Source: a bacterium (GTDB taxonomy: Bacteria > Planctomycetota > Planctomycetia > Pirellulales > Pirellulaceae). Taken from it: 62,643 nt of DNA. Both the position numbers and the translations under genes were made by a program. The notes beneath the pieces were generated by a model. It was not told the DNA's origin. It did no database searches and saw nothing but the letters and a program-made list of their open reading frames with translations. Where the stretch lies: the NCBI GenBank assembly GCA_030430075.1, contig JAUIGN010000053.1, positions 1-62,643 on the forward strand. Direction: 5' to 3'. Shown here one piece after another: positions 17,201 to 25,272 of the stretch. The first letter of the stretch is position 1. Every line of letters starts with the position of its first letter.

Positions 17201-18817
17201 CCAGAGGGCAAACCCGATCAAGGCCAACGTCGACCCGACAACCAGCAGCCCCTGCATCAGATGCGCCCAGTTCAATGGCGACCGTTCCGCTCCCGATTCG
17301 TCCACCGCCCGGTCGGCCCTCGCAGCGCGGTGCCACAACCAGATCACCAGGGGAATGTTGGTCAGCAGGGTGGCGATCAGGAAAAATATGAGCAGCAGCC
17401 AGATCGGCATGCCTGCCGCATCCGGTTCGACAAGCCGCGCGACAAGCAGTACACCCACCCACACGACCGCATCGAAGACGATCAGCGGAAAGAAGATGGC
17501 GTCCAGGAATGCCAGGCCGAGCCCGCGGAGCTGCCCTTGCGAACTGCGAATGTCACTGATGGCAATCAGGCCCAGGATCGTTGTCCCGAATGGCGCTGCC
17601 AGGCCGAGGAAGGCCAGGGGGAGCAGGGCCAGCATGGCATATTGCAGGGGCGTCCACTGGGGCCGTTGGTCGCCGTCCGAAACTTGGATCGTGACCAACG
17701 GGGCGATTGTCATGAAGAGGGCCAGAAAGAACAGGGGGATCCAGCAGGCACCGATGATCGCCTTGCGAGAGAAACGAGCTTGCGGCGGGTTGTTGTCGGC
17801 GGCCATCCGGCGGGGTGCGACCGGCGCGGTACCGGCTTTCATCTGCGACTGAATCGATTCCAGATCGGTGCGTACGTCGCTGGCGTGTTGGTACCGCCGT
17901 TCGGGCTCCCGGGCCAGCGAACGGAGCACGACTTCATCCAGCCGAGCGTCGACGGTCGCTTTCCGTGAGGGCGGCTCGAAATGACCCATCGGCAACTCGC
18001 CGGTCAGCATCTCGTAGAAGACGACGCCCAGCGAGTAGATGTCGGCACGGTGGTCGACTCGCTTGGCGCCTACCATCTGCTCCGGCGCCATATAGCGGGG
18101 CGTCCCCATCACCTGATGGGTCGCCGTCAGCGTGTGGTCCTCGACACGGGGTGAATCGAGCAGCTTGGCGAGTCCGAAATCGGCGATCTTCACACGGCCC
18201 CGCGAGTCGATCAGAATGTTCTCCGGCTTGATGTCGCGGTGCACGATGCCGGCATCATGGGCAAACTGCAGGGCCTCGCAGATTTGCGGAATGATCTGGA
18301 TGGCCTGATTGGGCGCCAACGATTTCTCGACGATAAGCTGTCTCAGGTTCGTGCCGTCAACATACTCCATGACGAAGTAATACAATCCTTCGCTGGTGCC
18401 CGAGTCATGGACAGAAACGATGTTCGAATGACTCAGCTTGGCCAGCGCCTTGGCTTCGCGGTCGAACCGCTCGGCGAACCCCCGATCGTCAACCGCGCCC
18501 GGCTTGATGATCTTCAGCGCGACCAACCGATCGAGGCTCTTCTGGCGGGCCTTGTAGACGGCCCCCATGCCGCCGTGTCCCAGCAGGTCCAGGATCTCAA
18601 ACTGTGGAAACAGGTCGGCGATCTCATCCGGTTTGGGCGGCACGAATCCCGTGGTCGGACGGGCTTCCGTCCTGGCCGCGTCGTTCAAAGGCCGGACGGC
18701 GGCGGACGGCGCGGGCGGTTCGAGCCCCGCGGCGAACAGGCAGTGCGGGCACAGGTCGGCAGGTGAGTCGGGCGGTGTGTTGCAACCGCACTGCGGGCAA
18801 CGGTTTACTTCGGCCAT
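14291..18817 (-). CDS. Ser/Thr protein kinase with zinc ribbon, membrane segments and ankyrin repeats
   Basis: Very large protein (1508 aa). A zinc-ribbon-like N-terminus has C7-x2-C10 and C23-x2-C26. The kinase domain spans about 74-325 with all key residues: glycine loop GHGGMG (80-85), K102, H193-R-D195, N200, D213-F-G and APE at 244-246. Several hydrophobic transmembrane stretches lie between about 350 and 1000, interrupted by an acidic run (DDDWDDDDDEGWDDEPEE). Two blocks of ankyrin repeats (about 1020-1130 and 1210-1440, with ADPNASDAEGQTALMRAA and GVNEKDVAGRTALMRAI) end the protein. Kinase and ankyrin parts are probably cytosolic. GAGGA lies eight bases before the ATG at 18817. The ECF sigma gene directly upstream on the same strand suggests a signalling pair. 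Confidence 0.92.
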   Translation of the reverse strand: MAEVNRCPQCGCNTPPDSPADLCPHCLFAAGLEPPAPSAAVRPLNDAARTEARPTTGFVPPKPDEIADLFPQFEILDLLGHGGMGAVYKARQKSLDRLVALKIIKPGAVDDRGFAERFDREAKALAKLSHSNIVSVHDSGTSEGLYYFVMEYVDGTNLRQLIVEKSLAPNQAIQIIPQICEALQFAHDAGIVHRDIKPENILIDSRGRVKIADFGLAKLLDSPRVEDHTLTATHQVMGTPRYMAPEQMVGAKRVDHRADIYSLGVVFYEMLTGELPMGHFEPPSRKATVDARLDEVVLRSLAREPERRYQHASDVRTDLESIQSQMKAGTAPVAPRRMAADNNPPQARFSRKAIIGACWIPLFFLALFMTIAPLVTIQVSDGDQRPQWTPLQYAMLALLPLAFLGLAAPFGTTILGLIAISDIRSSQGQLRGLGLAFLDAIFFPLIVFDAVVWVGVLLVARLVEPDAAGMPIWLLLIFFLIATLLTNIPLVIWLWHRAARADRAVDESGAERSPLNWAHLMQGLLVVGSTLALIGFALWYAQTAWVLAGLALPAFGVCFAFAYCEERPDEALNAKAAGLVLLATFVSTLAMIGLGVAIENSAWPLLGIVPVLIGGVLGIGAGTSITEQDAGESSATDETEASAAAGEPAGGADPAMSGKKRDDDWDDDDDEGWDDEPEESPQEKLESAAWCIGLVGLFRSWVLLSSGSKWFEQLIEGATTWPSFEMWVRLTGPVIVLAALSMYRGRLYWLAVTGSLLCLATGNCLPVILGAYALVALFDPQIRALFKVELGFATGDPDSHQTVADGSQRPVKSPLPQGYGAQLGSTLGSAWTEWWRERDALFTRGVQIVIMVLHLACLLAFLGFTSIMTATPAGNPQFRHSIGLPAPWFSLEATTAGGDLAFNHQPHWTTSAWAIAAIGLCLAYIYCRIEKVRSPRPSLWNKPEIFLLVWGLLALADVAVGVGLGYQALRSLPSVAESKSSILATRDAGSAKQHAAAAVGQHKATADDPSAPAEAPSTSQLDPQTSALLEAVGAGDAKRVVELVASGADPNASDAEGQTALMRAAARGDWEMCLALGAGADFHLRDTAGRTALWHAIENRRTAFLTSRLRAAQDNLAQWSPTSVQQDRLVAADTLALVGDSGRTPLQLADALGMAELAADIRRYLNSLIDATTRRIAGELGSAGAHYRQRALAQRALGQSAEANLDLREATRFAGVQNVSRLRSAAMLEACRIGDASRVNELLEAGAGVNEKDVAGRTALMRAIAGGHRSLALTLVVLGADLTEQDEQGQTAMMTAVQVGDGVLITRLRELQQVSSESDAGTRQAKLRAFSGVERSLLKGSDIDLRNLELSVLELQADQEGRTAAMHAVEAGDWDLFSLVATTTASVRARDGQGRTYAMAAAIHGHRAWFERLDGPRSNNGAERGSFVGPMQIFDVDQLALTDMDDKTALQLAEEHGSPQIGQMLRRYLEAVVEQQTQRLDAADGDREKHLEVRRQARRALGQPDDPS

Positions 18818-18921
18818 GGGGTTGTTTCCTCGGCGTTGCGATGTCGCTCCACCGAACAACTACGGGATTTGCCGGACGTTGTTACCGACCTTCTGGAGAA
18901 ATTTCTGGCAATCGGTCGACG

Positions 18922-18969
18922 TGGGAGCGGCGTCGGTAGCGGCCGAGCTTCCCGACCGCGCCGCTCCCA
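18922..18969 (-). promoter_or_regulatory. GC-rich hairpin between the ECF sigma and kinase genes
   Basis: TGGGAGCGGCG (18922-18932) is a perfect 11-bp inverted match to CGCCGCTCCCA (18959-18969), and further pairing (TCGG/CCGA) is possible inside. It begins 13 bases after the ECF stop and ends about 105 bases before the kinase start, so it could act as a partial terminator, attenuator or RNA-stability element. There is no T-run. Confidence 0.6.
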
Positions 18970-18981
18970 GCCCACGCTCGC

Positions 18982-19731
18982 TTACGCTCCCCGGATCGCT
19001 CGCCGGAGATAGTCTAGCTCGTCGTTCGCAATCTCTGGATCCGCCAGGGTTGCCGCGACTTCCTGCTTCAATAGTTCCCGATAACGGCCGCGCATCCGCG
19101 AGACGGCCACGCGCAAGCTACCCTCGGACATTTCCAATAACCGAGCCAAGTCGGAATAGCTGGGGCCGCTCCCGGTCAGGTGCCCCTTGCAGGCATCAAA
19201 CAGTTGCCCCTTGCCCTTGTCGTGATACTCATCACGCAAACGAACCACGACCTGTTCCAAGAGGGTAAGCGCCCACCGTCGTTCGAAGACCTTTTCCGGT
19301 GTCCAGTCATCCGCCGGCTCGAATTGATAACGGGCCTCGCCCGAATCAAAGTCCAGCGACAGGCTGGAAACTCCCCCACCCCGCTTCAACGTCTGCTGGC
19401 GATCGTACTGGTCCGCCAGGAAATTCTTCAAGGCCGTAAGCAGAAAGGAGCGAAACCGACCCCGTTGCGCGTCCGCCGCGCCAAGACTGCCTTTCTCGAG
19501 CAGATGTGCGAAGAAGGCCTGGGTCGCATCCTTCGCGTCCTCCACGGGACGGCCGCGCCGCCGCACGTAGGCATAGAGCGGATACCAATAGATTTCGCAG
19601 AGCCGGGCGAGTGCCCCTTCGGCTCCCGGCGAAGATCGCTGCCCCGCCTCGAGCACCATGCTCCAGTGGGTCGTGGCAAAGTCAACTTGCCGCGGCGGCG
19701 GGGAAGCGTTTCGATCAGAGTCGGTTACCAT
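18982..19731 (-). CDS. ECF-type RNA polymerase sigma factor
   Basis: Protein of 249 aa with sigma-70 regions 2 and 4. Region 2 is seen as WYPLYAYVRRRGRPVEDAKDATQAFFAHLL followed by GRFRSFLLTALKNFLADQ. Region 4 is the C-terminal helix-turn-helix (YSDLARLLEMSEGSLRVAVS). The FATTHWSMVL start is typical of large ECF groups in planctomycetes and acidobacteria that sit beside Ser/Thr kinases. A spacer of about 45 aa between the regions (FDSGEARYQFEP...) is also usual for this type. No anti-sigma gene is visible; the downstream kinase is the likely partner. The start is ATG at 19731. Confidence 0.93.
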   Translation of the reverse strand: MVTDSDRNASPPPRQVDFATTHWSMVLEAGQRSSPGAEGALARLCEIYWYPLYAYVRRRGRPVEDAKDATQAFFAHLLEKGSLGAADAQRGRFRSFLLTALKNFLADQYDRQQTLKRGGGVSSLSLDFDSGEARYQFEPADDWTPEKVFERRWALTLLEQVVVRLRDEYHDKGKGQLFDACKGHLTGSGPSYSDLARLLEMSEGSLRVAVSRMRGRYRELLKQEVAATLADPEIANDELDYLRRAIRGA

Positions 19732-19860
19732 GCGGCCATTGTAGACGCTGCAGGTGCCAACCGCACAAAAATCATCTGTCGGACGAGGGGCACGGCAACG
19801 CGGAGCCGTTCGGAGCTGACGGGTGCGCCGCGTAAGGCGGCACGCTTGTTCCCACTTGCC

Positions 19861-20916
19861 TCACGCGGCCCGGTGTTCGTCGTTGCCGGCCAGCAACTGT
19901 CGAGCGGCACCGAACACCCGGCCGACGCCCAGGTCTCGCATGCAGCGGTGATGACCAAGCGGGCAGGTGCGCTGTGCACACGGAGCACAGGGCAGGTCTT
20001 CGTGCAGCCGAATCTCACGCGGATTGTAGTTGATGCTCCAGCGCGCGTCGGTGGAACCGAAGAGGGCCACGGTCGGGATGCCGAAACCGGCCGCCAAGTG
20101 ACGCGGGCCGCTGTCCGTGGTGATCACCAGCCGAGTTCGCCGCACGCAGGCCTTACTCAGCCCAATGCCTAATGGCTGTTCATCGAGACTGACGACTCGC
20201 GGATCCCCGGCCAGTGCAGCGATCCGCCGCGCCTGGTCGCGTTCGCCCGGCCCACACATCACCAACACATGGCAGCCTTCGTCGCTGGCCAGTTTGCGAC
20301 CAAGCTCCGCGAAGTACTCGACCGGCCAATGCTTGGCCGCTCCGAATGCCCCGGCCGGGCAGAGCGCCACCACCGGACCGCCGATCGGTAGGTTCAGGTT
20401 TCGCCAAACCTGTTCAGCAGCCTGTTCGTTGGCTGCCGTTGTCGCCAGTTCCAGCGTCCGGCTGGCCGGGCGGCAGCCCATGGCCCGGGTGAGTTCAAGG
20501 TAGTAGTCCACGGCCGAAATCGGCGTGTAATGTCGCCCGTCGCGTGGCGGCTTCAGCTTGTGTGTCAACATCCAGCCGCGACCGTTCCGGGCATAGCCGA
20601 ACCGTAGCCGTGCACCGCTCAGCCATCCCAGGACGCCGGCGCGGAGCGAATTCGGCAGCAGCACCAGGGCGTCCAACGATCGTGGGCGGAGGGACCGCAC
20701 CAATGACCGACTGCTTTGCTCCGGGTCGGCCGATTTCGGATCGTAGTAGAGATGCTCGTCCAGCCAGGGTGTCCCTTCGAGTACCTCGGCGACGTAGGGC
20801 CGCATGATCCCGATCAGCGACGCCGACGGACCAAAGTGCTCGGCCATTGCCCGCAAGGCCGGCGTCGCCATGGCCGCATCGCCGATCCAATTGGGAAGTA
20901 GGACGCCTAGCTTCAT
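19861..20916 (-). CDS. Glycosyltransferase family 9 (ADP-heptose:LPS heptosyltransferase II-like)
   Basis: Protein of 351 aa that would transfer heptose or a similar sugar to the LPS core at the inner membrane. The N-terminal LGVLLPNWIGDAAMATPALRA is the conserved acceptor-side block. The C-terminal donor-site signature is RRTRLVITTDSGPRHLAAGFG followed by PTVALFGSTD. A cysteine-rich tail (CAPCAQRTCPLGHHRCM) matches the WaaF-type C-terminus. A strong GGAGGT lies eight bases before the ATG at 20916, and the 11-codon upstream extension is rejected. It is a single gene between the esterase fusion and the ECF gene. The exact sugar is not certain, so no symbol is given. Confidence 0.88.
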   Translation of the reverse strand: MKLGVLLPNWIGDAAMATPALRAMAEHFGPSASLIGIMRPYVAEVLEGTPWLDEHLYYDPKSADPEQSSRSLVRSLRPRSLDALVLLPNSLRAGVLGWLSGARLRFGYARNGRGWMLTHKLKPPRDGRHYTPISAVDYYLELTRAMGCRPASRTLELATTAANEQAAEQVWRNLNLPIGGPVVALCPAGAFGAAKHWPVEYFAELGRKLASDEGCHVLVMCGPGERDQARRIAALAGDPRVVSLDEQPLGIGLSKACVRRTRLVITTDSGPRHLAAGFGIPTVALFGSTDARWSINYNPREIRLHEDLPCAPCAQRTCPLGHHRCMRDLGVGRVFGAARQLLAGNDEHRAA

Positions 20917-21204
20917 GGTGGGTAACCTCCTCAACCTGACAGCCCGCAAGACGTGCTAGCAGATCCTCTTGGCGGTGGCCGATGGGGAGCAAGACGAGCG
21001 GGTTATGTTCGCTCGAGATGACCGCAGGGCAGCGGTCGTCCGGCGGACGATATCGCTGACCGCCGTGCGCGTCAACAGAGGATGGAGGTTCTGCTAGCAG
21101 GCAGCCGTGCCAGGTGCGTTGACGATGGGCGGACAGGCAACGGCTTGCCGTCCGCGTTCGGTGACGCGCCACCTGACCAGTGGGAACGGACCTGCCGCAG
21201 GTGG

Positions 21205-23247
21205 TCAATTGGCCGGAAGTTGCCCGAAGTCGACCAGAAACTGTTCCATCCGCTGCAAGCTGCGGTCGAACTCTGCTTCGTCAAAGATGAGATAACCGTG
21301 GCGTCCGCCCGGGTGAATGACAAGTTGGCTCGTATTGCCGGCTGCCATCGACTTGTGGTGGAATTGCTCGGCGCCCGGGAACGGCGTCACAGCGTCGGCC
21401 GTACCATGGAAGATCAAGGCCGGCGGTAACCCGCCGCGAACCTGGTGCAGGGGGGACAGTTCGCGCCAGCGGTGGCCAATTTTGGCCTGACCGTAGCCGT
21501 CCGCCGACGTATCGATGACGGGGTACATCAGGATCATCGCATTTGGCTGGGCGGAGACGCCGCGATGGTCGGTTGCTTCGTTGACGTCTGCAAACAGGGC
21601 GGTGGCAACGGCAAGATGTCCCCCGGCGGACCCGCCCATCACCACGACCCGGTCCGGGTCGGCGCCGAGTTCAGCGCTGTTCTCGCGGATCCACCGCACG
21701 GCACTTCGTGCGTCGCGTACGCAATCGAACACCGTGGTCCCTGGCTTGTCGCGCAGCAGGCGGTACTCGAGGCTGATGCCAAGCATTCCCCGGTCGGCGA
21801 AGTGGGCCGCGAAGGGATAGAACCCGGGGGCGCTCCCGCCTGTCCAGCCGCCGCCGTGGATCGCCAGAAACACGGGCCGCTTGTCGGTCGGTTGGTGGTC
21901 CGGGGGCTCGAAAACGTGCAGCTGCAATTGGCGGTCCGCGACCGACTTGTAGACGACTTTTCGAGTCGGCCGCAGCCCGCGGGTCCTCGGTGTGAGGACG
22001 GACACAAGGGGCCCTTCCGGGGCCGCGATGATGTCCACGGCAATCTGCCGGCCTGGCAGCCCGATGCCTGCGACCATTGCTTTCGAGGCCGCCGGTGGGC
22101 GCTGCCCGTCGTAGTAGTGAGGCCGTGTCTTGTTCAACGCGGTGCTGACGTCGTCGTTCGACACATAGTAGGTCGCCTTGGCGAGGTGCCGCAGATTGGA
22201 GCGGGCCGGTTTCAACTGGCGAATCAGCTCTTGGAAGATCGCATGAACCTGCCGGGGGCCTTCGTCCGTCGGCCCTGCATCGCGCGCGCCGGCATCCGCC
22301 GGCTCGGCAACCAGCCCGGCGACGTAGATGCGGCGATTGCCGTGAATTCGAGCGATCCGGCTGAAGACGGGTGAGGCGGTCAGGTCGGGCGGCGTGGCAT
22401 AACTGACGGTCTGCGTGGTTTCCGTCAGCGGCGCGGCAGCCACCAGTTCGATCTCGATGGGGCGCGACCCGCCCGTGATCCATTCGACATGCGAAACGGC
22501 GGGCACCGAAGAACCGCGGAAGAACTGCTCAATCTCCCGATCCACAACAGCGACTTGCGACATCGGTTGCAAGAAGCACTTCACCTGAACGATGGCGGCG
22601 CGGTCCAATTCGAGAAACTTCAGCGTCGCCAGCAGTCCTGCCAGCGTCCGGCGAGTTGCCGTCGCCAGATCGCCCGGCTGCGCCTGACCGGATACGTACA
22701 CAACGTCGCCGCGGGGGAGCACGCTGATTCGCGATCGTTGTGCTGCGCCGTCCCCGACGACTACCCTTCGATGCAGGACCGTGTCGATGTCTGCCGGCTT
22801 GCGGGCGACAAAGACGGCATCCAGGGCGAACCGTCGCTCGTTCGGCAAACGGGTCGTGACTGTCGACACGGCCGGCTGGGCCCGGTCCGGACACCAATCG
22901 GACAGCAGGTCGAGCGCCGCGGCCGTGACGCGGTTGTCGACCGCGTACAAGTTGACTTTGATCAGATCGTTCGGCGACGAACCGCAATCGGTCAGCAACT
23001 TCGTAAGCTGCCCAAGCACGTCCGCGATTTCGTCGTTGACCGTGGTTCGCTGCGAGTCGCCGGCGGTCAATTGGGTCGTGTGACCGAGGTGGGCATGATC
23101 AACGGTTACCGCGGTGCGCGTCATGCTTGCGCCGAAGCGGCGGATGACCGGTTGCGGTCGGGGAGGCTGTGCCGACCCCAGGTCGACCAGGACGACGAAG
23201 CTGCAGAGCGCCCACAGGAGTACGGTAACCTGGAAACGTGGACTCAT
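21205..23247 (-). CDS. Triple RidA-like / alpha-beta hydrolase (esterase) fusion
   Basis: Exported 680-aa protein (signal peptide residues 1-26). Three consecutive RidA/YjgF-like domains follow at about 35-150, 165-280 and 290-412 (repeated pattern: VYVSGQAQP, L-xx-LKFLELDRAAIVQVK, VPAVSHVEW, IEIELVAAAP). The C-terminal part (about 430-680) is a BD-FAE-like alpha/beta hydrolase: oxyanion motif H464-G-G-G-W, nucleophile S540 in GGSAGG, D618 in HGTAD and H650 in GGRHGY, a complete triad. The enzyme is probably an extracytoplasmic carbohydrate or short-chain esterase. The RidA-like parts may be catalytic, binding or structural. GGAG lies eight bases before the ATG at 23247. It lies 52 bases after the sulfatase, probably in one transcript. 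Confidence 0.87.
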   Translation of the reverse strand: MSPRFQVTVLLWALCSFVVLVDLGSAQPPRPQPVIRRFGASMTRTAVTVDHAHLGHTTQLTAGDSQRTTVNDEIADVLGQLTKLLTDCGSSPNDLIKVNLYAVDNRVTAAALDLLSDWCPDRAQPAVSTVTTRLPNERRFALDAVFVARKPADIDTVLHRRVVVGDGAAQRSRISVLPRGDVVYVSGQAQPGDLATATRRTLAGLLATLKFLELDRAAIVQVKCFLQPMSQVAVVDREIEQFFRGSSVPAVSHVEWITGGSRPIEIELVAAAPLTETTQTVSYATPPDLTASPVFSRIARIHGNRRIYVAGLVAEPADAGARDAGPTDEGPRQVHAIFQELIRQLKPARSNLRHLAKATYYVSNDDVSTALNKTRPHYYDGQRPPAASKAMVAGIGLPGRQIAVDIIAAPEGPLVSVLTPRTRGLRPTRKVVYKSVADRQLQLHVFEPPDHQPTDKRPVFLAIHGGGWTGGSAPGFYPFAAHFADRGMLGISLEYRLLRDKPGTTVFDCVRDARSAVRWIRENSAELGADPDRVVVMGGSAGGHLAVATALFADVNEATDHRGVSAQPNAMILMYPVIDTSADGYGQAKIGHRWRELSPLHQVRGGLPPALIFHGTADAVTPFPGAEQFHHKSMAAGNTSQLVIHPGGRHGYLIFDEAEFDRSLQRMEQFLVDFGQLPAN

Positions 23248-23299
23248 GGTTCATTACTCCGGTTGTATCGGGGCGCGTCGCCCAGGTGGACTGCGGATC

Positions 23300-24913
23300 T
23301 TACGGAGGCCCATTGCTGCGGCCGGCTGCCACGTAGTGTTTCAGCAGCCGATACATTGCGTCAACCGTTGCGGGGCGCGCGGCGGAAAGGTCCTTGGATT
23401 CCGCGGGGTCGTCGTCCAACTGAAATAGTTCGAAGCGGGTGGGCCGGGCATCGTCGAGCAATTGGCGGACCGTCGTTGGGCCGTGAACCGTCAGCTTGAA
23501 GGCACCGCGACGGATGGCGAACGTTCCATTGGCATGATTGTGGACGATCGCCTCGTGAAATGACGCCGGGCGCGACGCGCCCGTCAGGGCGGGGAAGAAG
23601 CTGCAACCATCCACCGCGGTCGCCCTGTCCGGCGTGAGCTGCAACAGTTCGGCAAACGTGGGGAGCAGGTCGTTGAACACGATGGTGGTCCGGCAGCGTT
23701 GGCCTGCGTCGATCCGCTCGGGCCAACGGACAAAAAAAGGCACGCGATGGCCACCTTCCTCGAGTCCCGCTTTCCAACCGCGGTAAGGTCCGGTCGAATC
23801 GTGTCCGTAGATCGACGTATCACCGCGGACCCACCTGGCCCGATACCCGTTGGTGCGATTCACGGGGCCATTGTCGCTGGTGAAAATCACGATCGTGTTG
23901 CTGGCAATCTGCAACGCTGCCAGTTTGTCCAGCAACCGGCCGACGTGGTGGTCGAGTTCGACAACGAAGTCGCCATAGGTGCCGGCGCGGCTGGTGCCCA
24001 CGAACGGCGGGTTGGGCACGATCGGGTTGTGGGGCGTCGTCATGGCGTAGTAAAGAAAGAACGGCTGGGTCGGCCGTGTCCGGACGGCGTGCTCAACGAA
24101 CTCGCACGCCTTGTCGGAAAGTGTGGGGACGAGCTGATCCATGGTGTAGCCGGCTGCGATGAAATTGTCGTCACGGCCATACCATTCGCCGTACGCCGCG
24201 ACGGCCTGGCGGGAGGTCATGGTGGGAACGGCTGCCACGCGGTTGTCTTCAAGAAACGTCGCCGGATTCATTTCCGCGGATCCGGCCGTTCCAAAGAAAT
24301 AGTCAAACCCGTAGTCCCGGGGGCCGCGCAGTACCGGTGACGTGAAGTCGATATTGGCAGCATTCTGGTAGTTGGGGTGGTCGCGGATCACGTCCCTGTC
24401 GGTCTCATCATGGAGCTTCCAGTCGATGCCCTGGTGCCACTTGCCGACCAGCCCGGTGTAGTAACCGGCTTCCGCCAGTAGCCCAGGAAGCGTCCGGCGG
24501 CCCGGTTCGATGAGCGTGCCGGCGAAGTTGGCCAGGTTGCCGCCCGAGCCGAGTCGGGTGCGCCACATGTAACGGCCGGTCAAGAGCCCGTACCGGGAGG
24601 GAACACAATAGGAACCGGCCGCATGGGCGTCCGTGAAGATCAGGCTCTCTTCCGCCAGGCCGTCCAGGCGGGGAGTCGGAATCCGGCTTTCCGGATTCAG
24701 GGCCCCGACGTCGCCGTAGCCCAAGTCATCTGCCAGAATCAGAACGAGATTGGGACGGCTGGGTGAATCGCCCCCGATGACCCCGCGCGATAAGGTTGGC
24801 AAAATGGCCGCCACCAGCAACACGATGAGCCCATGCGTGCCGGGTTGCGGCACACTTCCAGCCGACGGACGACGTGGGCGCGACCGAAATCGTGTTGGCA
24901 AGTTCGCTGGCAT
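23300..24913 (-). CDS. Sulfatase (formylglycine type)
   Basis: Protein of 537 aa with a basic N-terminus and a hydrophobic signal segment (about 27-45). The metal ligands D62-D63 are in LILADDLGYGDVG. The formylglycine motif is SYCVPSRYGLLTGRY with C103, matching C-x-P-S-R. Further sulfatase blocks are VGKWHQGID and the IVIFTSDNGP metal site. It differs clearly from the other sulfatase at 744-2186, so the two are not recent duplicates. It is followed after 52 bases by the RidA-esterase fusion, which suggests joint removal of sulfate and acyl groups from a polysaccharide (inference). Confidence 0.93.
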   Translation of the reverse strand: MPANLPTRFRSRPRRPSAGSVPQPGTHGLIVLLVAAILPTLSRGVIGGDSPSRPNLVLILADDLGYGDVGALNPESRIPTPRLDGLAEESLIFTDAHAAGSYCVPSRYGLLTGRYMWRTRLGSGGNLANFAGTLIEPGRRTLPGLLAEAGYYTGLVGKWHQGIDWKLHDETDRDVIRDHPNYQNAANIDFTSPVLRGPRDYGFDYFFGTAGSAEMNPATFLEDNRVAAVPTMTSRQAVAAYGEWYGRDDNFIAAGYTMDQLVPTLSDKACEFVEHAVRTRPTQPFFLYYAMTTPHNPIVPNPPFVGTSRAGTYGDFVVELDHHVGRLLDKLAALQIASNTIVIFTSDNGPVNRTNGYRARWVRGDTSIYGHDSTGPYRGWKAGLEEGGHRVPFFVRWPERIDAGQRCRTTIVFNDLLPTFAELLQLTPDRATAVDGCSFFPALTGASRPASFHEAIVHNHANGTFAIRRGAFKLTVHGPTTVRQLLDDARPTRFELFQLDDDPAESKDLSAARPATVDAMYRLLKHYVAAGRSNGPP

Positions 24914-25272
24914 GGTGTATCCCTGACGAGCTCAGGCGGACTGGCTCCCGGCCAATCGCCGATCGGTATCAAACGATGTGCCTCATCATCCCTCGCGGGG
25001 CTCGCTCAAGTCAACTTGCGCGGACCGGCCGGCGCGGCGGTCGCGACGGGGGTGGTGCCTGGCAAACACTCCTGCGTGGCGTCGTCCCGGAATTCAATAT
25101 TCGCCGGCAGCCTGCGGACAACGCGAATTGTCGATCGCCTCGTCACTGCTGCCTCGGAAGCCTCTGACAATGCGAGAGCTGCGTCAGGTCCAACAAGATA
25201 GGGAACGCTGCCGGCAGATGAGCTTTCATCCCCAGGCGTGTTGGTGTTTTCGCGTTTTGGTGCCGCGGCGGG
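24914..25272. other. Intergenic region, no gene seen
   Basis: About 360 bases between the DUF1501 stop and the sulfatase start, both on the minus strand. It presumably holds a promoter for the sulfatase-esterase pair. No clear promoter, repeat or hairpin was recognised. Confidence 0.45.
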
